From positions 180,784 to 244,783 of the forward strand of contig CAVVNT010000003.1 in NCBI GenBank assembly GCA_963749675.1: a DNA stretch of 64,000 bases, given 5' to 3'. The position numbers and the translations under genes are program-made. Origin of the DNA: Roseitranquillus sp963749675. Its GTDB lineage: Bacteria > Pseudomonadota > Alphaproteobacteria > Rhodobacterales > Rhodobacteraceae. Under the pieces are notes generated by a model. The model saw only the letters and a list, made by a program, of their open reading frames with translations, was not told the origin of the DNA and made no database searches. Positions 44,960-54,044 of the stretch are shown here, piece by piece (the first letter of the stretch is position 1; each line of letters opens with the position of its first letter).

Positions 44960-46234
44960 TCAGACCGCCCTGAGCATCGGCTGGCGTCGTGCCAGCAGCT
45001 TGCCGAAGAGCTCGACATGCCGTCGCCCCGACTCCTCCGCCGTCATCGGCGATTGTATCCCGGCACGAAGGCGGTCCCAGAGCACCGGCTCTCGGATCGC
45101 GTCGGCCATTCGTTCGGCAAGGCTTTCGGCGGAACCCGCGTGGAAATGCAGCCCATCAATGCCATGGCGCACCTTCTCGGCCATGCCACCGATGTCCGAG
45201 GCGATGATCGGGCGGCCGTGGAAGAAGGCCTCCTGGATCACCACCGGCGAGTTCTCCCACCAGGTCGACGGCACGATCATCCAGTCGACCTCGCGCATCA
45301 GGTTCGGCAGCTCGTGGCTCTTGTAGGATCCGCGGAACCGGATGCGGTTCCCGGCGATCCGGAACAGCTCCTTGACCTGGCGCTGGAACTCTTCCGGCTG
45401 GTGCTCGAGATTGCCGCCGTAGACGTAGAGCACGCTGTCGCCCCACACGTCGCGAGGTACGCGGGTGACCGCGTCGATCAGCACCTTGATTCCCTTGAAC
45501 GGATTGAGCTGGCCGAAGTAGGCGAACCGATTGCGGGCGCTTCCCGCCGCAGCAGGTCGCGGCGAAGTGCGCGTGCCGCCCTCGAGCCCGTTCTCGATCA
45601 TCACCAGCTTGTCCTGCGGCAGGCCCCAGTCGGCGAAGCGGGACAGGAGGAAGTGCGAGGGGGAGACGAAGGCGTCGACCTCTGCGAAGAATGACTTCAC
45701 GAACATCTCTCGCCGCAGCATGTTGCCCGCCCCGATCTCGGGAAAGCACATGCCGCAGTCCGAGGGCGATGCCTTGGTGCAGAGTGCGTGAGTCCTGGCC
45801 TTGATCATCTGCCCGTGGTGGGCGCAGATCGGCAGGTACTCGTGCAGCGTATACACGATCGGCACGTCGCCCAGCGCCCGACGCGTCGCGCGGATCGCCT
45901 GCAGGCCGAAACCCATGGAGTGGTGAAAGTTCACCACGTCCGGCTTCAGGTCTCGGAGGAACCTCTCGAAATGGTCCATCAGACCGCCCACGTCTTTTGA
46001 CGCAAGGTGGAACCAGTCGAAATCCTCTGAGTAGTAGAGCGTCTCGTCCGGGCCGCGGCCAAGCGACATCAGCGGCGTAGCCTTGTGAGGTACGACCGGC
46101 GGATTGACCCCGGCGAGGTAGTGCGCGTCCCAGCCTGGCTGCGCCTTGATCCCCTCGAACAGGTTCCATGAGGCAACCTGGGCGCCCCCGATCGAGAACG
46201 CCGGGTGCGCGTGGCTGATAATGAGCGCCTTCAC
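44960..46234 (-). CDS. GT4 family glycosyltransferase
   Basis: The 424-residue GT-B enzyme starts with GTG at 46234 (MKALIISHAHPAFSIGGAQV), overlapping the upstream stop as GTGA. The N-terminal domain has VVNFHHSMGFGLQAIR and YTLHEYLPICAHHGQM. A cysteine-rich patch (LCTKASPSDCGMCFPE) and the C-terminal domain (RFAYFGQLNPFKGIKVLIDA, STWWENSPVVIQEAFFHGRP, IIASDIGGMAEKV) follow with the GT4 E-x7-E region. It is a close relative of the enzyme at 48360-49592. The substrate is unknown; the context suggests building a glycan on or near the RTX protein. Confidence 0.9.
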   Translation of the reverse strand: MKALIISHAHPAFSIGGAQVASWNLFEGIKAQPGWDAHYLAGVNPPVVPHKATPLMSLGRGPDETLYYSEDFDWFHLASKDVGGLMDHFERFLRDLKPDVVNFHHSMGFGLQAIRATRRALGDVPIVYTLHEYLPICAHHGQMIKARTHALCTKASPSDCGMCFPEIGAGNMLRREMFVKSFFAEVDAFVSPSHFLLSRFADWGLPQDKLVMIENGLEGGTRTSPRPAAAGSARNRFAYFGQLNPFKGIKVLIDAVTRVPRDVWGDSVLYVYGGNLEHQPEEFQRQVKELFRIAGNRIRFRGSYKSHELPNLMREVDWMIVPSTWWENSPVVIQEAFFHGRPIIASDIGGMAEKVRHGIDGLHFHAGSAESLAERMADAIREPVLWDRLRAGIQSPMTAEESGRRHVELFGKLLARRQPMLRAV

Positions 46235-48363
46235 TTGTCCGCCTCCTCTTGAATTCGCCGGGCAATGAGCGCCGCGTCGACCGCGCGCGTCATCCGGTCG
46301 AAGGGCGTGTCGACCTCGGGCTGGGTGTCCTCGAGCATCCAGAAAACAACCGACGGCGCGCACCAAGCATGTCCGCCGACGGCGCGCAGCCGCCGCGCGA
46401 GGTCGAGATGCGTGTAGCTGTCCCCGGACAGGTGTCCCGAGACCCCTCCGGCCTCTGACAGAAGCGCCCGCCCGATGAGCGCGACTTCGGCCGCCCCGGC
46501 CGAGACGCGCATCGCCGTCGTATCGTCCATGGTGCCGGCGCCTAGCCCCGCGCGCGCACATGTCGTGTCGCGCGAGGAAAGCTCCGGCCGCGCTCCGCCG
46601 AAGTAGATCGACCCGTCCTCGTAGGTCAGGGCCGGTGATATCAGGCCGCCGCCCGGCCGCTCTGCCTCGGCGATCAACCGCCGGAGCCACCCCGGCTGCT
46701 TGGGCAGCGCCGAGGCGTGCCAGATCAGCACGCGCCGGCTCTCGCCCGCGCCGATCCCGGCATCGAGGCGCGCCGCCATCGTCGCGTGGTCCGGAACAAC
46801 GACGAGTTGGCCCGTCAGACCGTAGAAGTGGAAAGCGTCGTTGAGCGCCTGCCGGATCTCCGCCGCCACCTTTCGCCCTGCGACAAGCGTCAGGTCCATC
46901 AGCGCCGCGTCGTCGGTGCCGGTCAGCGCCGCCAGGACCGGCTGCAGCTCGGCCAGCCCCGACACCGGCATCACCGCGCCGACCTCGGCGCCCGCGGGTC
47001 CGCGGCCGAGCGGAGTGGGGCGCGCGATCTGCTTCAGCGGTTTCGTCGGCCTGGACAGGCCGGCCAAGAACGGCGCCAGGTGACCTTCGACGATCTGCCG
47101 GAACTCCGGCTCCTCGGGCGAAAGCCCGCCCAAGATCGCGGGCAGTACGCCATCGCCCTGACAGGACATCGCCTCGACGGGCCTGAACAGGCACGAGCCG
47201 TCGTCCAGCGTGATCTCCAGGTAGACATCTTCCACCGTCTGTTCCGGCCGAGCAGCCGCGTGGGCGATGAAGCCGTGCATCACCTCCCTCTCGTCGAGCA
47301 GCCCCGCGAAATTCGGGTTCTCGGCAAAGCCCCGGTTGAGGTCCGGCCGCGGCAGCAGGTTCCACGTCTCTTGAAGCGGCGCGTAGAGGTTCGACCGGCT
47401 CTTCAGGATCACCTGGTCCACCCGGCGCAGTGGGTCGAGCAGCCATCCCAGAACCAGGAGCGTCCCGTCCCCCGCCTTCAGCACCCTATCGAATGCGGCG
47501 GCGACCGGGCCCGCGAAGCCCGTCAGCGTGTCCTGCCCTTCATACCGCGGGCGGCAAACCCGACGGAACGCGCCGAGCGCATCCCGCGGTGCCTCGATCC
47601 GCTCGAGCATCGCCCGCACGTGCCCCGTGGCCACCGGTCCGGTCAACGGGTCGGGCATCGTTGGGATGACGTCCAACCGCCCGATCCGGCCATCGCGCTC
47701 GAAAAAGAGCGATGGTGGTATCGGCGCGTTGATGTCCACGCACTTCGCGAATACGGAGACACCCGAGGCTGGCGGCAGGATGTCCTCGCGTCCGAAGCGC
47801 GCCACCGCCATCTCGCGCGGCTCGTGGCCCTCAATGCCAAGGAACCTTGCGAAGCCCGCGTCCAGCGTCTGCGCCCAGCCCTGCAGGTAGAGCCCGCCGC
47901 ATTCGGTCCGCGCCGCGACCTCGATGAACCCGTCGCGCTCTGCGGCTCCGGCCAGGAACTCCGCGATCAGCGCCGGAGCCATTGTCCCGAGGTGCATGTG
48001 AAGGAAGGAAAACAGCGCAGCCGCCTCCCCCCCTGCCTTCCTTGCCAGGCGGATCAACGGTGCTGCAGTGACGTCGAGATGTCCCGACCTTGCCAGCAGC
48101 GCCACCACCGCACCATCTTCGTCGAGAAGCTGCAAGTCATGCGTCGGCATCGTCGGCAGCAACGCGAGTGCTGCGTGCCCCCGCTCACCTGTCCAGACGA
48201 GAGCCGTCCACGCCCCGGCCCCGTCAACAGTCCCTGTGGCAGGCAGCCACGTCGGTGATCGCTCGATCACCAGCGCCACCCGTCCCCCAGGCAGCACGAT
48301 CGCTGACGACGGCGCTACCAGCACCGGCGCTGAGACCGCGGGATGCGTATCGAGCGGGCTCAT
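46231..48363 (-). CDS. Large protein with degenerate GT2-like C-terminal domain
   Basis: A 710-residue protein. Residues about 100-200 contain a GGLYLQGWAQTLDAG motif of the GWA type common in glycan-locus proteins. The last 220 residues follow a GT2 layout: VVPDHATMAARLDAGIGAGE, VLIWHASALPKQPGWLRRLI, GGLISPALTYEDGSIYFGGA, then HLDLARRLRAVGGHAWCAPS. At the place where active GT2 enzymes have the DxD metal motif it has HAS. It is paralogous in design to the 647-residue protein at 49585. I infer a non-catalytic or altered glycosyltransferase. It is coupled by 4-base overlaps on both sides. Confidence 0.65.
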   Translation of the reverse strand: MSPLDTHPAVSAPVLVAPSSAIVLPGGRVALVIERSPTWLPATGTVDGAGAWTALVWTGERGHAALALLPTMPTHDLQLLDEDGAVVALLARSGHLDVTAAPLIRLARKAGGEAAALFSFLHMHLGTMAPALIAEFLAGAAERDGFIEVAARTECGGLYLQGWAQTLDAGFARFLGIEGHEPREMAVARFGREDILPPASGVSVFAKCVDINAPIPPSLFFERDGRIGRLDVIPTMPDPLTGPVATGHVRAMLERIEAPRDALGAFRRVCRPRYEGQDTLTGFAGPVAAAFDRVLKAGDGTLLVLGWLLDPLRRVDQVILKSRSNLYAPLQETWNLLPRPDLNRGFAENPNFAGLLDEREVMHGFIAHAAARPEQTVEDVYLEITLDDGSCLFRPVEAMSCQGDGVLPAILGGLSPEEPEFRQIVEGHLAPFLAGLSRPTKPLKQIARPTPLGRGPAGAEVGAVMPVSGLAELQPVLAALTGTDDAALMDLTLVAGRKVAAEIRQALNDAFHFYGLTGQLVVVPDHATMAARLDAGIGAGESRRVLIWHASALPKQPGWLRRLIAEAERPGGGLISPALTYEDGSIYFGGARPELSSRDTTCARAGLGAGTMDDTTAMRVSAGAAEVALIGRALLSEAGGVSGHLSGDSYTHLDLARRLRAVGGHAWCAPSVVFWMLEDTQPEVDTPFDRMTRAVDAALIARRIQEEADK

Positions 48364-49592
48364 GCCGATACCTCTTGAACAAGCTGGCGGTAGACGCTGA
48401 GATAGCCCTCGGCCATGGCATCGAGATCGGCGCCCGGTCTCACATTGGCGGCCAGCCTCCGGCAGAGCCGTACGTCGGCCGCGCGAAGCATCGTGTCGGC
48501 CAGTGCGGCAGCGTCCCCCGGCGGCACGTGTAGACCGTCGACTCCATCCGCCACGAGCTCGGCCATCCCGCCGATCCCCGAGCAGATCACCGGCCGACCC
48601 GCGGCGTGCGCCTCCAGCACGACCAGCGGCGCGTTTTCCCACCAGATCGACGGCACCACGACCCAGTCGGCCCGCGCCATCAGCGTTGGCAGATCCGCAC
48701 GGTCATATGGTCCGAGATGCTGCGCCACCGGGGCCGCCCGCTCGAGCGCAGCGGCGAATCGCGCGCGCTCGGCTTCCGCGGTCCAAGTAAACCCGCCGTG
48801 CAGGCTCACCCGCACTTCCGCATCGGCCCGCGCCAACCGCGCTGCGGCGTCGAGCAGGACATGCACCCCTTTGTGATCGGCGATGTTACCGAAGAACGCG
48901 AACCGATCTCCTCGCTCCGGCGGTGCCGTATGGCCGGCGCCTGGCACGGCGTTCGGCACAACCGCGATCCGTTCCACCGGCAGGCCCCAAGCGATAAACA
49001 GCTTCTTGAGGAACAAGCTCGGCGAGACGAAGAGGTCGACGCCGGCCAATGCGGTCTTCAGGTGCGCCTCACGCAGCGCATGCCGCGCCACCGACAGCTC
49101 CGGCACGCAGCGTCGGCAGGCGTGGGGAGAAGCGCCGTGGCACAGCGCGCCCTCCGCCGTCAGCATCAGTCCGTCGCGCGCGCAGATCAGCTGCATGTCG
49201 TGCAACGTCAGGACAATACGCGCCATCGGCCGGTGGGCACGCACGAACGGCACCACCTCGACGCCGATCCGGTCGAGGCCGTGCAGGTGCACCACGTTCG
49301 GTCGCGTCTCGGACAGCACGCGGCCCAGATTCTCGGTCCAGGCGGTCCCATCGGCGCGCGACATCGAGAATGTGTCGTAGCGCCCCGTCCGCAGGAGCAG
49401 GTCGCAGCCGTGCCGCTCCAGCGAACCGGAGCTCGCGTCCGGCCTGCTGAGGGACGTCGTCGCTGCAAGCAGCGTCGCAGTGACCCCCCGTCGCGACAGC
49501 GCGCGCGTCAAGTCGTGCGCCACCCATTCCGTTCCTCCGCTGGCAAAGGCGGGATGGTCGTGGACGATCTGCAGGATCCGAAGTTCAGACAT
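48360..49592 (-). CDS. GT4 family glycosyltransferase
   Basis: The 410-residue GT-B enzyme begins MSELRILQIVHDHPAFASGG. It shows VVHLHGLDRIGVEVVPFV, VLTLHDMQLICARDGLML, a cysteine patch (ALCHGASPHACRRCVPE), and the donor domain RFAFFGNIADHKGVHVLLDA. PSIWWENAPLVVLEAHAAGR and PVICSGIGGMAELV complete the E-x7-E region. It is related to the GT4 at 44960. It overlaps the upstream gene by eight bases and the downstream gene by four. Confidence 0.9.
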   Translation of the reverse strand: MSELRILQIVHDHPAFASGGTEWVAHDLTRALSRRGVTATLLAATTSLSRPDASSGSLERHGCDLLLRTGRYDTFSMSRADGTAWTENLGRVLSETRPNVVHLHGLDRIGVEVVPFVRAHRPMARIVLTLHDMQLICARDGLMLTAEGALCHGASPHACRRCVPELSVARHALREAHLKTALAGVDLFVSPSLFLKKLFIAWGLPVERIAVVPNAVPGAGHTAPPERGDRFAFFGNIADHKGVHVLLDAAARLARADAEVRVSLHGGFTWTAEAERARFAAALERAAPVAQHLGPYDRADLPTLMARADWVVVPSIWWENAPLVVLEAHAAGRPVICSGIGGMAELVADGVDGLHVPPGDAAALADTMLRAADVRLCRRLAANVRPGADLDAMAEGYLSVYRQLVQEVSA

Positions 49593-51528
49593 CTTCCGTC
49601 TCCCGATGCGCGGCCACCACGAGGCGGCTCGTCTCCCGCACGAGGGGGCGCGACATGTCTGCTTGGTAGGTCGTGACGGCTAGCCCTCGGGTCGACGAGA
49701 CCGACAGCCCCCGCGTCGCCGCGAGATCGTCCACGACTTCCGGCAACAGCGGCCTCGTCGGCACCAGGCGCCCTATGGCAGCCTGATTTAGCCCGATCAC
49801 CCCATCCAAGCCTCGGTCACTGCCGGCGTATCCGATTGCAGCGGCTTTGACGACGCGCGGCGCAGGACCGCTTGTAATCCTTCGCCGCCATCGGGCGAGC
49901 CAGCCCGCGCCGTCGGGCACGCAGCCGGGCCCAAGCGCCAGCACCGCCGGCGCCCGCGTCTCAGCAAGTGCCGCGCGCAACCGCTCCGACATGAATGCCT
50001 CGCCCGCGACCGAAACCAGACGGAGCCCGATCCGATGGACGAGGCTCAGTGTCTCGACCGTCTGTCGCACCATCTCCGTGGCCGGGCCGTCGCCATGCAC
50101 CACCACCACCTCAACCTTCCGGCCGCCTGGCTCCATCGCCAGCCTTGCGAGGACCGCATGCAGATGCTCAGGCGCTTCGCCGGCCGAGATCAGCAGCGCC
50201 AACCGCGGCGCCGCCGGCATCGCCGAGAATTCCTTCACCCTGCGTCGCCGCACCGGCCTTGCTCTCATCGCTGCCGGGATCGCGCGCGCGAGGGCCGGAG
50301 CCGCCACCGCGACCGCCAGGCCTTCGAACGCTTCCGGCACGCACCCGTCGAAAACCTCCGGCCGCGCCTGAACCGAAGCGCCTACGCGACCGGAGCGATA
50401 GACCGGGGCGATGCTCACGGCGCCGCCGCTCCGCCCCGTCAGCGGCGCGAAACCCGTCACGACGTGTCCCGCGGTCGCGTGCCATTCCAGCTCCCCGCAG
50501 TCGACGTCCACGGTTTCCCCCGCCGCGGCAATCCGCAGCCCCACGAGCTGATCGCGCGGATCATCGACCGACAGCAGGTAGAGGAGGCCTGCAGGCGTTT
50601 CTGACAAATGGACCACGCCAATCCGCGGCTCCACCCCCGGCGGACAAGCCAGCTCATCGCGCAAAGAAGCGACCTGCGCGTCCCCCTCGGCCAGTCCATC
50701 GAGCCAGTCCAGCGCCTTCGCGCGTGTCTCTGCATTCCGCCGCTCGAGCCAGCCGGACAGCGATCGTGTCGCGTCTGCACGCGGTCCGCACAGTCGCACC
50801 GGCCGCTCTCCCAGCACGATGAGTTCTGCGCCCTCGGGCAACGGCCGCGACACCAGGAGGTGGAGGATCTGCGCGCCGCCCGCTTTCTCCTCGAAGGCGT
50901 CGAACTGCGTGAGCCGCTTCGCACGACCGTCGTGCAGGATGCAGAGGTCGCGCGGCTCCGGCAGCGCCGTCCCGATCGGCAGGCGCCAGGACAGAGCCAC
51001 GGCTGCACGGCCGACCGGGCACGCGGCCGACAGCGGCAGCGGCGCGCTCAGGCTTTCGACCAACTGGCCGACAAGAACGCCGAACCCGCCGAGTTCGCCC
51101 TTGCCGAAGAGCGATGCCCCGGTCGTCAGCAGCAGCTTCAGGAGCCGCAGACGGCCCGCCTCGCTCAGCCCCGCGATCATCGCCAGCGGATCGACGAGCG
51201 GGGACTGAAGCGCCATCGGATCGATCCGCGCAACGGCGGTGCCCGTCGTCTTGATGACGATCGACGCCGCACAGATCTCGGCCGCGGCACGGGCGATCAG
51301 CAGCACATGCCGCCGTGCGCCGTCTTCTCGGGCCAACCGTGTCACGACCACCGATCCGCTGAACGGCACACCATCCGAGAGCGCGACGATACGCGGGCGC
51401 GGCGGCAAGGCCCTAGCGTCGAGGTCGAAGAAAATGGCGGCCTGTCGCTCGGACAGAGCGACGACCCGCGCCGGGACCGCCGCCACCGCGCCGCGCAATT
51501 CCTCGGGAAGTGTCATGTGAATGGTCAT
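49585..51528 (-). CDS. Large protein with degenerate GT2-like C-terminal domain (paralogue)
   Basis: A 647-residue protein that follows the RTX gene. Its N-terminal two thirds have no family I recognise (MTIHMTLPEELRGAVAAVPA at the start). The last 220 residues read like a GT2 domain: RLALLISAGEAPEHLHAVLA, VEVVVVHGDGPATEMV, SERLRAALAETRAPAVLALG, then CVPDGAGWLARW. The usual DxD is replaced by GPGC. Design and position parallel the 710-residue protein, so the two may form a pair. The function is unknown; adaptor or acceptor-recognition roles are possible. Confidence 0.6.
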   Translation of the reverse strand: MTIHMTLPEELRGAVAAVPARVVALSERQAAIFFDLDARALPPRPRIVALSDGVPFSGSVVVTRLAREDGARRHVLLIARAAAEICAASIVIKTTGTAVARIDPMALQSPLVDPLAMIAGLSEAGRLRLLKLLLTTGASLFGKGELGGFGVLVGQLVESLSAPLPLSAACPVGRAAVALSWRLPIGTALPEPRDLCILHDGRAKRLTQFDAFEEKAGGAQILHLLVSRPLPEGAELIVLGERPVRLCGPRADATRSLSGWLERRNAETRAKALDWLDGLAEGDAQVASLRDELACPPGVEPRIGVVHLSETPAGLLYLLSVDDPRDQLVGLRIAAAGETVDVDCGELEWHATAGHVVTGFAPLTGRSGGAVSIAPVYRSGRVGASVQARPEVFDGCVPEAFEGLAVAVAAPALARAIPAAMRARPVRRRRVKEFSAMPAAPRLALLISAGEAPEHLHAVLARLAMEPGGRKVEVVVVHGDGPATEMVRQTVETLSLVHRIGLRLVSVAGEAFMSERLRAALAETRAPAVLALGPGCVPDGAGWLARWRRRITSGPAPRVVKAAAIGYAGSDRGLDGVIGLNQAAIGRLVPTRPLLPEVVDDLAATRGLSVSSTRGLAVTTYQADMSRPLVRETSRLVVAAHRETEDV

Positions 51529-51549
51529 CGAGACCCCCTTCGATCACCA

Positions 51550-51580
51550 GGCCGGGCCGACCACTGAGGTCGCCCCGGCC
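51550..51580 (-). terminator. Strong hairpin after the RTX gene (attenuator or mRNA 3' stabiliser)
   Basis: On the minus strand a 13-bp stem (GGCCGGGGCGACC / GGTCGGCCCGGCC, one mismatch) with loop TCAGT lies 20 bases after the RTX stop and 21 bases before the next ATG. There is no following T-run on this strand. It may therefore limit read-through or protect the RTX mRNA rather than fully terminate. This would give high RTX and lower downstream expression. Confidence 0.6.
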
Positions 51581-51599
51581 CTTGTTTCTCATGGAGCGG

Positions 51600-52442
51600 T
51601 TAGACGATCGTGAAGAACTTGTCGGGATCGGCGGCAATGTCGTCGAACGACACGCCCTTGAGCAGAACGCTGCCGTCGTCTCCGAAGTCGATCAGGGTTC
51701 CCTCGTCGGCGAGGTCCACCGCGAAGGCGGTCACATCGGCCGCGCTCTCGAGCGACACGCCGTCGAGGGTGCCCGCGATCTGCAGCAGGTCGCCGTCGGT
51801 GAAGTCCATCACCACGTCGCCGCCACCCGAGAAGACGAAGAGGTCGTCGCCTGCGCCGCCGAACATGGTGTCATCGCCGGCGCCGCCATCGATCACGTCC
51901 GCGCCCGCGCCGCCGAACAGAAGGTCGTCGCCCGCACCGCCGGCCAGAACGTCATCGCCCGCGCCACCGTCAAGCACGTCGTCGCCCGCACCGCCATCGA
52001 GCGTGTCGTCTCCCGCGCCGCCTTCCAGCACGTCATCACCGGCGCCGCCGTCCAGCGTGTCAGCGCCGGAGCCACCCTGCAACTCGTCAGCGCCTTCGCC
52101 ACCGTCCATCATGTCGTCACCGGAGCCGCCAACCATCAGGTCCGCACCCTCACCGCCCGACATCGTGTCGTTGCCGGAGCCGCCTACGACGGTGTCGTCG
52201 CCTGCGCCGCCGGAAAGGTCGTCGTCACCCGAGCCGCCAAGAACCAGATCGTCGCCCGCGCCGCCTTCGATCCGGTCGTCACCCGATCCGCCATTGAGCA
52301 TGTCCGCACCGGCGCCACCCTCGACGCGGTCAGCGCCGCTGCCCGCGACGACGATGTCGTCACCGTCGCCGGCGCTGATGAAATCGGATTCGGACGTGCC
52401 CACGACAAAGTCATTGAACGCACCACCAGGAATTGTCGCCAT
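51600..52442 (-). CDS. RTX calcium-binding repeat protein (probable type I secretion substrate)
   Basis: The 280-residue protein from ATG 52442 (MATIPGGAFNDFVVGTSESD) consists of about 20 nonapeptide repeats of the GGxGxDxLx type between residues 15 and 215, which fold into a calcium-binding parallel beta roll. A C-terminal FVFSGGGDVVMDFTDGDLLQ segment and a hydrophobic end, ADPDKFFTIV, are typical of uncleaved type I secretion signals. It is the first gene of the operon that also encodes the exporter. There is no enzymatic domain, so a surface-layer, matrix or scaffold role is likely. Confidence 0.93.
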   Translation of the reverse strand: MATIPGGAFNDFVVGTSESDFISAGDGDDIVVAGSGADRVEGGAGADMLNGGSGDDRIEGGAGDDLVLGGSGDDDLSGGAGDDTVVGGSGNDTMSGGEGADLMVGGSGDDMMDGGEGADELQGGSGADTLDGGAGDDVLEGGAGDDTLDGGAGDDVLDGGAGDDVLAGGAGDDLLFGGAGADVIDGGAGDDTMFGGAGDDLFVFSGGGDVVMDFTDGDLLQIAGTLDGVSLESAADVTAFAVDLADEGTLIDFGDDGSVLLKGVSFDDIAADPDKFFTIV

Positions 52443-52749
52443 GTCTTTTCGATCCCTTGAGAGAAGCCCCACACCACGGGCTCACTCCTGCCCTGCAGCA
52501 TATGAATGGAACCTTAATTCAGACCCCTTTCGTTCTCGAGCGGCGACTGAAAGACGAGAGAAGACTATCTAAATTCGAGACAGCTTCACTCAAGCCGAGA
52601 CCGGCAAGCTTAAGCGTTTTGCAATACGTAGGACACGATCAGTCGTGCCGCGGGGGCACCACGGTTCCCGATCGGTTCAACGCTCCTGCAGGGGAGCCGC
52701 GTATAGGCGAGATCGATCGATGAACCCTTATCGAGAAGGAGAACACGTG
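52443..52749. other. Divergent promoter region between the two RTX genes
   Basis: A 307-base spacer separates divergent RTX genes. It is distinctly AT-richer than its surroundings (for example around 52500-52630), as expected for a regulatory region. I cannot assign promoter hexamers with confidence. No small gene is apparent. Confidence 0.5.
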
Positions 52750-54033
52750 ATGAGTAGGGCATCCTTTACAACGAAGCACACCGGGTGGAGTTGGGGCAGG
52801 AGGGACGGGGTCGCTCCCGACGGGAACCCTGTTGCGACCACCCATCATCGCAGTCCGCAATCGTTTTCGCATAATGATAATATCATTTGGGGAGGCAGTG
52901 ACTGCGACTGGATCGAGGGCCGTTATGGTAATGACTTCATTAATGGAGGGGCGGGAGACGATTTTCTCGTTGGGGGCTATGGCGCCGATATTCTGCGCGG
53001 CGGCGAAGGGCACGATACAATCTTAGGTGGCTGGGGACCCGACGTCGCAATGGGGGATTCCGGCAACGACATGATCCACGGCGGCGGCGGATCGAACGTG
53101 CTTTTCGGCGGCGATGGCGATGATGTGCTCGATGTCCGCTGGTCGACATACGACAACCGCAACGAAGACTTTGCGACGTACCGCGACGACAAGCGCGCCG
53201 CGACCGACGAGATGCACGGCGGCGACGGCAACGATCGGCTCGAGGGGTCGTTCGGCACCGACCTGCTCTGGGGAGAGAAAGGCGATGACATCCTCCGCGG
53301 ACAGGACGGCGACGATCGACTCCACGGCGGCCCCGGCAACGACTGGCTGCGCGGCGACAGCGGCAACGACATCCTCGACGGCGGCGACGGCATCGACCAC
53401 ATCTGGGGCGGTGCCGGCGGCGACACGATCAGCGGCGGCGCGGAAAACGACTACATTCGCGGAGAGGCCGGCCAAGACTCGATCCGGGGCGGCGACGGCG
53501 ACGACCTGATCTGGGGCGGCACGTCCGCCGATGTGATTCGCGCAGGATCTGGCGACGACTTCGTCGACGGCGGTTCCGGCAGCGACGAGATCTGGCTCGG
53601 CGATGGCGACGACTTCGTGGCAGCGATAGACGAGTTAGGACGCGGCGACGACAGGATATACGGCGAAGCCGGCAACGACTGGATCCACGGGGGCCGGCAC
53701 GACGACGTCATCGACGGCGGGTCCGGCAACGACAGGCTGAACGGTGGCGCTGGAACAGACGTCCTGACCGGCGGCGAAGGGTCGGACATCTTCGAATTCC
53801 GCGGTCAGCACGGCAACGACGTCATCACCGACTTCTCCGCCGAGGACGAGCTGCACATCGCGCGATCGATGAACGGGCTGCAAGACATCACGCCGGACGC
53901 GCTGAGCGGTCGAATGATCGACTTCGCTGGCGGTGCGTGGCTCGACCTGGGCGAGGACAATTCGATCACGTTCGTCGGCATCAATTCGCAGACGCTGTCG
54001 GGCATCCTCGAAACCAACCTCCACTACCTCTGA
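52750..54033 (+). CDS. RTX calcium-binding repeat protein, second copy
   Basis: The 427-residue protein starts at ATG 52750, eight bases after AAGGAG; ATG 52720 is an alternative without a ribosome site. About 30 degenerate GGxGxDxI-type repeats run from residue 50 to 365, rich in tryptophan (IWGG, WIHGG). An EFRGQHGNDVITDFSAEDEL segment and the end GILETNLHYL, a probable secretion signal, follow. The first 150 codons are AT-richer and use more unusual codons than the neighbours, hinting at separate acquisition. It is divergent from the RTX/T1SS operon and followed closely by galE. Confidence 0.9.
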   Translation: MSRASFTTKHTGWSWGRRDGVAPDGNPVATTHHRSPQSFSHNDNIIWGGSDCDWIEGRYGNDFINGGAGDDFLVGGYGADILRGGEGHDTILGGWGPDVAMGDSGNDMIHGGGGSNVLFGGDGDDVLDVRWSTYDNRNEDFATYRDDKRAATDEMHGGDGNDRLEGSFGTDLLWGEKGDDILRGQDGDDRLHGGPGNDWLRGDSGNDILDGGDGIDHIWGGAGGDTISGGAENDYIRGEAGQDSIRGGDGDDLIWGGTSADVIRAGSGDDFVDGGSGSDEIWLGDGDDFVAAIDELGRGDDRIYGEAGNDWIHGGRHDDVIDGGSGNDRLNGGAGTDVLTGGEGSDIFEFRGQHGNDVITDFSAEDELHIARSMNGLQDITPDALSGRMIDFAGGAWLDLGEDNSITFVGINSQTLSGILETNLHYL

Positions 54034-54044
54034 AGGAACGAGCC

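Noticed and set aside
51650..52330. Regular short repeats suggesting a CRISPR-like array
   Set aside because: The period is 27 bases and in frame with the RTX nonapeptide repeats. There are no spacers and no cas genes.
51510..52572. Two long + strand open frames opposite the first RTX gene
   Set aside because: They arise because the repetitive GGxGxD codons lack stops on the complement. The products are Pro/Ser/Ala or Val/Ala repeats without start signals.
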